DNA from: an uncultured Collinsella sp.
Lineage (GTDB): Bacteria; Actinomycetota; Coriobacteriia; Coriobacteriales; Coriobacteriaceae
Assembly: GCA_959026535.1 (NCBI GenBank)
Contig: CAUFMB010000020.1
Span: forward strand, 1 to 37,952
Reading direction: 5' to 3'
DNA: 37,952 bases
A model generated the notes under the pieces. That model was not told the origin of the DNA, ran no database searches, and saw nothing but the letters and a program-made list of their open reading frames with translations. Numbering within the stretch: position 1 is the first letter of the stretch; each line of letters begins with the position of its first letter. A program made the translations under genes and the position numbers. Positions 33,153-37,952 of this stretch are shown one piece after another.

Positions 33153-33182
33153 CAGGTCCCGCGGCAACCACCGCGGGACCTG
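33153..33182 (+). terminator. 12-bp hairpin after clpX
   Basis: CAGGTCCCGCGG (33153-33164) pairs perfectly with CCGCGGGACCTG (33171-33182) around CAACCA. The following CCATTTAG has no real T-run. The strong stem directly after the clpX stop suggests a terminator or a 3'-end stabiliser. Confidence 0.7.
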
Positions 33183-33188
33183 CCATTT

Positions 33189-33269
33189 AGGGACAGGTTT
33201 ATTTTGGTCGGTTTTATATGGGCAAATGTCGTTTCCCCTGATAAAACCTACTAAAATAAACCTGTCCCT
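33189..33269. repeat. 29-bp AT-rich inverted repeat with GGGACAGG ends
   Basis: The left arm 33189-33217 (starting AGGGACAGGTTTATTTTGG) is complementary to 33241-33269 except for two positions, one of which is a G-U pair in RNA. The loop is 23 bases. It lies in the 337-base gap between clpX and valS. Composition (runs of A and T) contrasts with the GC-rich surroundings, suggesting an inserted palindromic element. Confidence 0.85.
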
Positions 33270-33287
33270 TTTCGGCAGGTATGCCTG

Positions 33288-33296
33288 TGCTATTCT
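33288..33296 (+). promoter_or_regulatory. Possible extended -10 promoter of valS
   Basis: TGC-TATTCT is an extended -10 pattern with no convincing -35. If used, it would place the hairpin element at 33345-33457 in the valS 5' leader. Confidence 0.3.
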
Positions 33297-33344
33297 GTGA
33301 GATTGTCAAGTTAGTACCTTCAGACTGAAGTAATCGATACCTAA

Positions 33345-33457
33345 GGCGTGTCCGCCTGCTTGGTTTTCGTAGATTCCGCACGAGCCGAAGAGCACTAAAT
33401 GTGCTCTTCGTGCGAGCCAGGACCTGACCGAGCGAAAACCAAGCAGGCGGACACGCC
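33345..33457. repeat. Two-tier hairpin element E1, upstream of valS
   Basis: The outer arms 33345-33369 and 33433-33457 are perfectly complementary over 25 bases (core CCGCCTGCTTGGTTTTCG). Inside, CGCAC (33377-33381) pairs with GTGCG (33410-33414), with GAGCC unpaired on the 5' side, and then GAAGAGCAC (33387-33395) pairs with GTGCTCTTC (33401-33409) around TAAAT. The element ends 20 bases before the valS ATG. No T-box (GGTACCGCG-type) sequence is present. Its layout and tip sequence recur at 36200-36288. Confidence 0.85.
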
Positions 33458-33477
33458 GGCGGGACAGGGAGAGATAT

Positions 33478-36174
<2,697 letters not shown>

Positions 36175-36199
36175 GGGTCACTGGGGGACGCGGTTTGGG

Positions 36200-36288
36200 G
36201 CTTTGCTCGCTACTGCGGATAGTCCTGCGCAAGACGGACAGCACATTAAGTGCTGTCCTTTGCGTGCGGAACTTGTATCGAGCAAAGC
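36200..36288. repeat. Two-tier hairpin element E2, between valS and folC
   Basis: The outer arms GCTTTGCTCG (36200-36209) and CGAGCAAAGC (36279-36288) pair perfectly. Inside, CGCAA (36228-36232) pairs with TTGCG (36260-36264), GAC is left unpaired on the 5' side, and GGACAGCAC (36236-36244) pairs with GTGCTGTCC (36250-36258) around ATTAA. The same order of outer stem, five-pair stem, 5' bulge, nine-pair stem ending AGCAC/GTGCT and A/T-only five-base loop is found in E1. It starts 26 bases after the valS stop. Confidence 0.85.
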
Positions 36289-36453
36289 GTCGGGCCGCTC
36301 CTAGTGCGGTTACGTAGTTGTTTGCATCCTGCGTGTTAGGGCCACTGGGTTGTGGCCTTGATTCTGCTGTAAAGCGTTGTTTGGCTGATATTTTGAATGG
36401 GAGGGGCTCGTTGTTTATTACGGGCCTCTTTTTATGTTGAGGGGACTTTGGCA

Positions 36454-37797
36454 ATGGCAAAGCGTTCTGGGTTGTATTCGGTGCCGTTTGAGTTTGATCT
36501 GGTTCCGTTTGATGAGGCTGTCGTTGTGGCGGCCGATACGGGGAAGATTTCTGGCACTGGTACTCGGATGCTTGAGACGGTGATCGACATGCTCGATGAG
36601 CTTGGTCGTCCCGATGAATACTTTGATTGCATCCAGATTGCCGGAACCAACGGTAAGACCTCGACAACGCGTTTCTCGGCTTCGATTCTTTGCGGTGAAG
36701 GTCTGAAGACGGCCTTGTATACGTCTCCTCATCTTGTGCGTTATCCCGAACGCATGGAGATTGATGGGTGTGTGGTGAGCGATGACGCTTTTGCTCGCGG
36801 CGTTTCTGCTGCGATTGAAGCCGGGCATCGCGTGAATGAACGTCGTGTGGCGGCCGGGAAGAGCGCTTACTTTATTTCCCCGTTCGATTTGCTTACGACC
36901 TCTGCAATGGTTGTGTTTGCCGAGGCTCGTGTGGACGTTGCCGTGCTGGAAGTTGGCTTGGGCGGTCGTTGGGATGCCACGAGCGCCACCGATCCCGTTG
37001 CCGTGGCCATTACGGGCATTGGGCTTGATCACACTCGTATTTTGGGCGACACGCTCGAGGCCATTGCAGGGGAGAAGGCTGCGGTTATTAAGCCTGGTCG
37101 TTTGGTTGTTTTGGGCGAGGGTACGCATGAGGCGAGCGTTCAGCGTGTGATGGATGCCCGCTGCCGCGAGTGCGGTGTTGTGCCGCTCGTGGTGAGCCAT
37201 ACGACGACCAAACTTCCGGCACACGTGGGCGATACGGTGGAGTTTAGCTGCACCACGCCGCGCGCAATCTATACGTCGAGCATGGTCAAGCCGGCCTATC
37301 AGCCGCAGAATGCCGCGTGCGCGATTATGCTGTGCGAGGGGTATCTGGGCCGCGAGCTCGACCACGATGCGCTCGACGCTTCGCTTATGGGCTGCCCCAC
37401 GCCGGGTCGCTTTGATGTGCTGGGAACCGATCCACTCAAGCTGATCGACGCCTGCCATAACCCCCAGAGCTGCGAGAACTTTGTGAGCGCGCTGGACGAG
37501 ATTGATCCGTGCGTGGAGAATCGCCCCACGCTGTTGTGCGCCGCGCTAGCAGACAAGGACGTGGCGGGCATCGTCGACGTGCTGATTCCGGCGTTTCCCC
37601 GTGTGGTCGTGACCCAGACCGATTCCGATCGCGCCCTGCCGGCAGAGGAGCTTGCTGCCCTGGTGGATGCCGACAAGCTCGCGGGCGTGTACCCCAGCGT
37701 ATCCGAGGCCCTCGCAGCCCTCGATGCCGCGGGCGAGCCCTTCGTAGCAGCCGGCACCATCACCCTAGCCGGCGAAGTAGCCGGTCTGCTCCGCTAG
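36454..37797 (+). CDS. folC: Folylpolyglutamate/dihydrofolate synthase
   Basis: A Mur-ligase-family enzyme of 447 residues that adds glutamate to folates, and in many bacteria also to dihydropteroate. The ATP loop is GTNGKTST (64-71), followed by LYTSPHLVRYPERMEIDG and the VLEVGLGGRWDATSATDP segment typical of FolC, and GLDHTRILGDTLEAIAGEKA. The C-terminal domain carries GRFDVLGTDPLKLIDACHNP. The ATG at 36454 has GAGGGG at 36439-36444. Its first third is less GC-rich than the preceding genes. It follows valS, as in many Gram-positive and actinobacterial genomes. Whether both synthase activities are present cannot be told here. Confidence 0.94.
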   Translation: MAKRSGLYSVPFEFDLVPFDEAVVVAADTGKISGTGTRMLETVIDMLDELGRPDEYFDCIQIAGTNGKTSTTRFSASILCGEGLKTALYTSPHLVRYPERMEIDGCVVSDDAFARGVSAAIEAGHRVNERRVAAGKSAYFISPFDLLTTSAMVVFAEARVDVAVLEVGLGGRWDATSATDPVAVAITGIGLDHTRILGDTLEAIAGEKAAVIKPGRLVVLGEGTHEASVQRVMDARCRECGVVPLVVSHTTTKLPAHVGDTVEFSCTTPRAIYTSSMVKPAYQPQNAACAIMLCEGYLGRELDHDALDASLMGCPTPGRFDVLGTDPLKLIDACHNPQSCENFVSALDEIDPCVENRPTLLCAALADKDVAGIVDVLIPAFPRVVVTQTDSDRALPAEELAALVDADKLAGVYPSVSEALAALDAAGEPFVAAGTITLAGEVAGLLR

Positions 37798-37952
37798 AGC
37801 CTTTCCGCAGGGCAGCTAGTTGGCCTGCTCGCCACGAAATGGGCCTATCTACTACGTTTAACCGGTTACCCTCGACCACGCCGAGAATTGAGAAACAAAA
37901 AACCGACGCTCCTATAAGTTGTCAAGAGGCAGTTTGCGGGAGCGCTCTCTCC

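Noticed and set aside
33297..33477. T-box riboswitch upstream of valS
   Set aside because: No GGTACCGCG-type T-box sequence or antiterminator pair is visible; the region is instead the E1 hairpin with perfect 25-base arms.

Overview
The window is high-GC, densely coded bacterial chromosome. Gene content and order (tig-clpP-clpX-valS-folC; a Hyf-type formate hydrogenlyase beside selenocysteine genes) and the protein sequences suggest a gut actinobacterium of the Coriobacteriia, most likely Collinsella or a close relative. That assignment is an inference from sequence character, not from a database search.

Layout. (1) 9-801, minus strand: a small toxin-antitoxin pair, RelB/DinJ-like antitoxin followed by a PIN-domain toxin. 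(2) 802-1230: a gene-free control region with palindromes, a spaced repeat motif and two tandem leader hairpins. (3) 1231-16565, plus strand: one long formate hydrogenlyase locus. It holds an electron-transfer ferredoxin, a selenocysteine formate dehydrogenase H (in-frame TGA at 2243-2245 with a SECIS hairpin), a second ferredoxin that carries a frameshift, hyfBCDEFGHI, the maturation factors HycH and HycI, and a formate channel, closed by a strong terminator. (4) 16688-23746: a cofactor block with an orphan cysteine-ligated molybdopterin oxidoreductase, selA, selB, the selenocysteine tRNA (selC, with an unusual C at position 33), mobA and a small Se/S-carrier-like protein with a cysteine-rich N-terminus. 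(5) 24003-25358: NADP-type glutamate dehydrogenase. (6) 25589-29334: a two-gene molybdenum hydroxylase (FAD subunit plus a fused 2Fe-2S/Mo subunit of the XdhD type). (7) 29475-37797: tRNA-Leu(UAG), tig, clpP, clpX, valS, folC.

How the parts fit. Formate enters or leaves through the FNT channel. FdhF oxidises it to CO2 using Sec140 and a bis-MGD cofactor. Electrons pass through ferredoxin-like subunits and HyfH/HyfI to the NiFe centre of HyfG, which makes H2. HyfB, HyfC, HyfD, HyfE and HyfF form a membrane arm related to complex I that may pump ions. SelA, SelB and tRNA-Sec supply the selenocysteine needed by FdhF, and MobA supplies the guanylylated molybdenum cofactor, so much of the support chemistry is encoded next to the enzyme. 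SelD, the hyp genes and the moa/moe genes are not in the window.

The intergenic regions hold the least expected signal. Several long hairpin elements are present. Two related ones (22328-22394 and 25435-25509) share a TTGCGGTGA core and a nested inner hairpin. Two others (33345-33457 and 36200-36288) share a two-tier fold and an AGCAC-N5-GTGCT tip, and bracket valS on both sides. A long AT-rich inverted repeat (33189-33269) and a shorter one (23751-23792) lie elsewhere. The last 155 bases (37798-37952) show no gene; a possible CGCTCC/GGAGCG hairpin there is cut close to the window edge.
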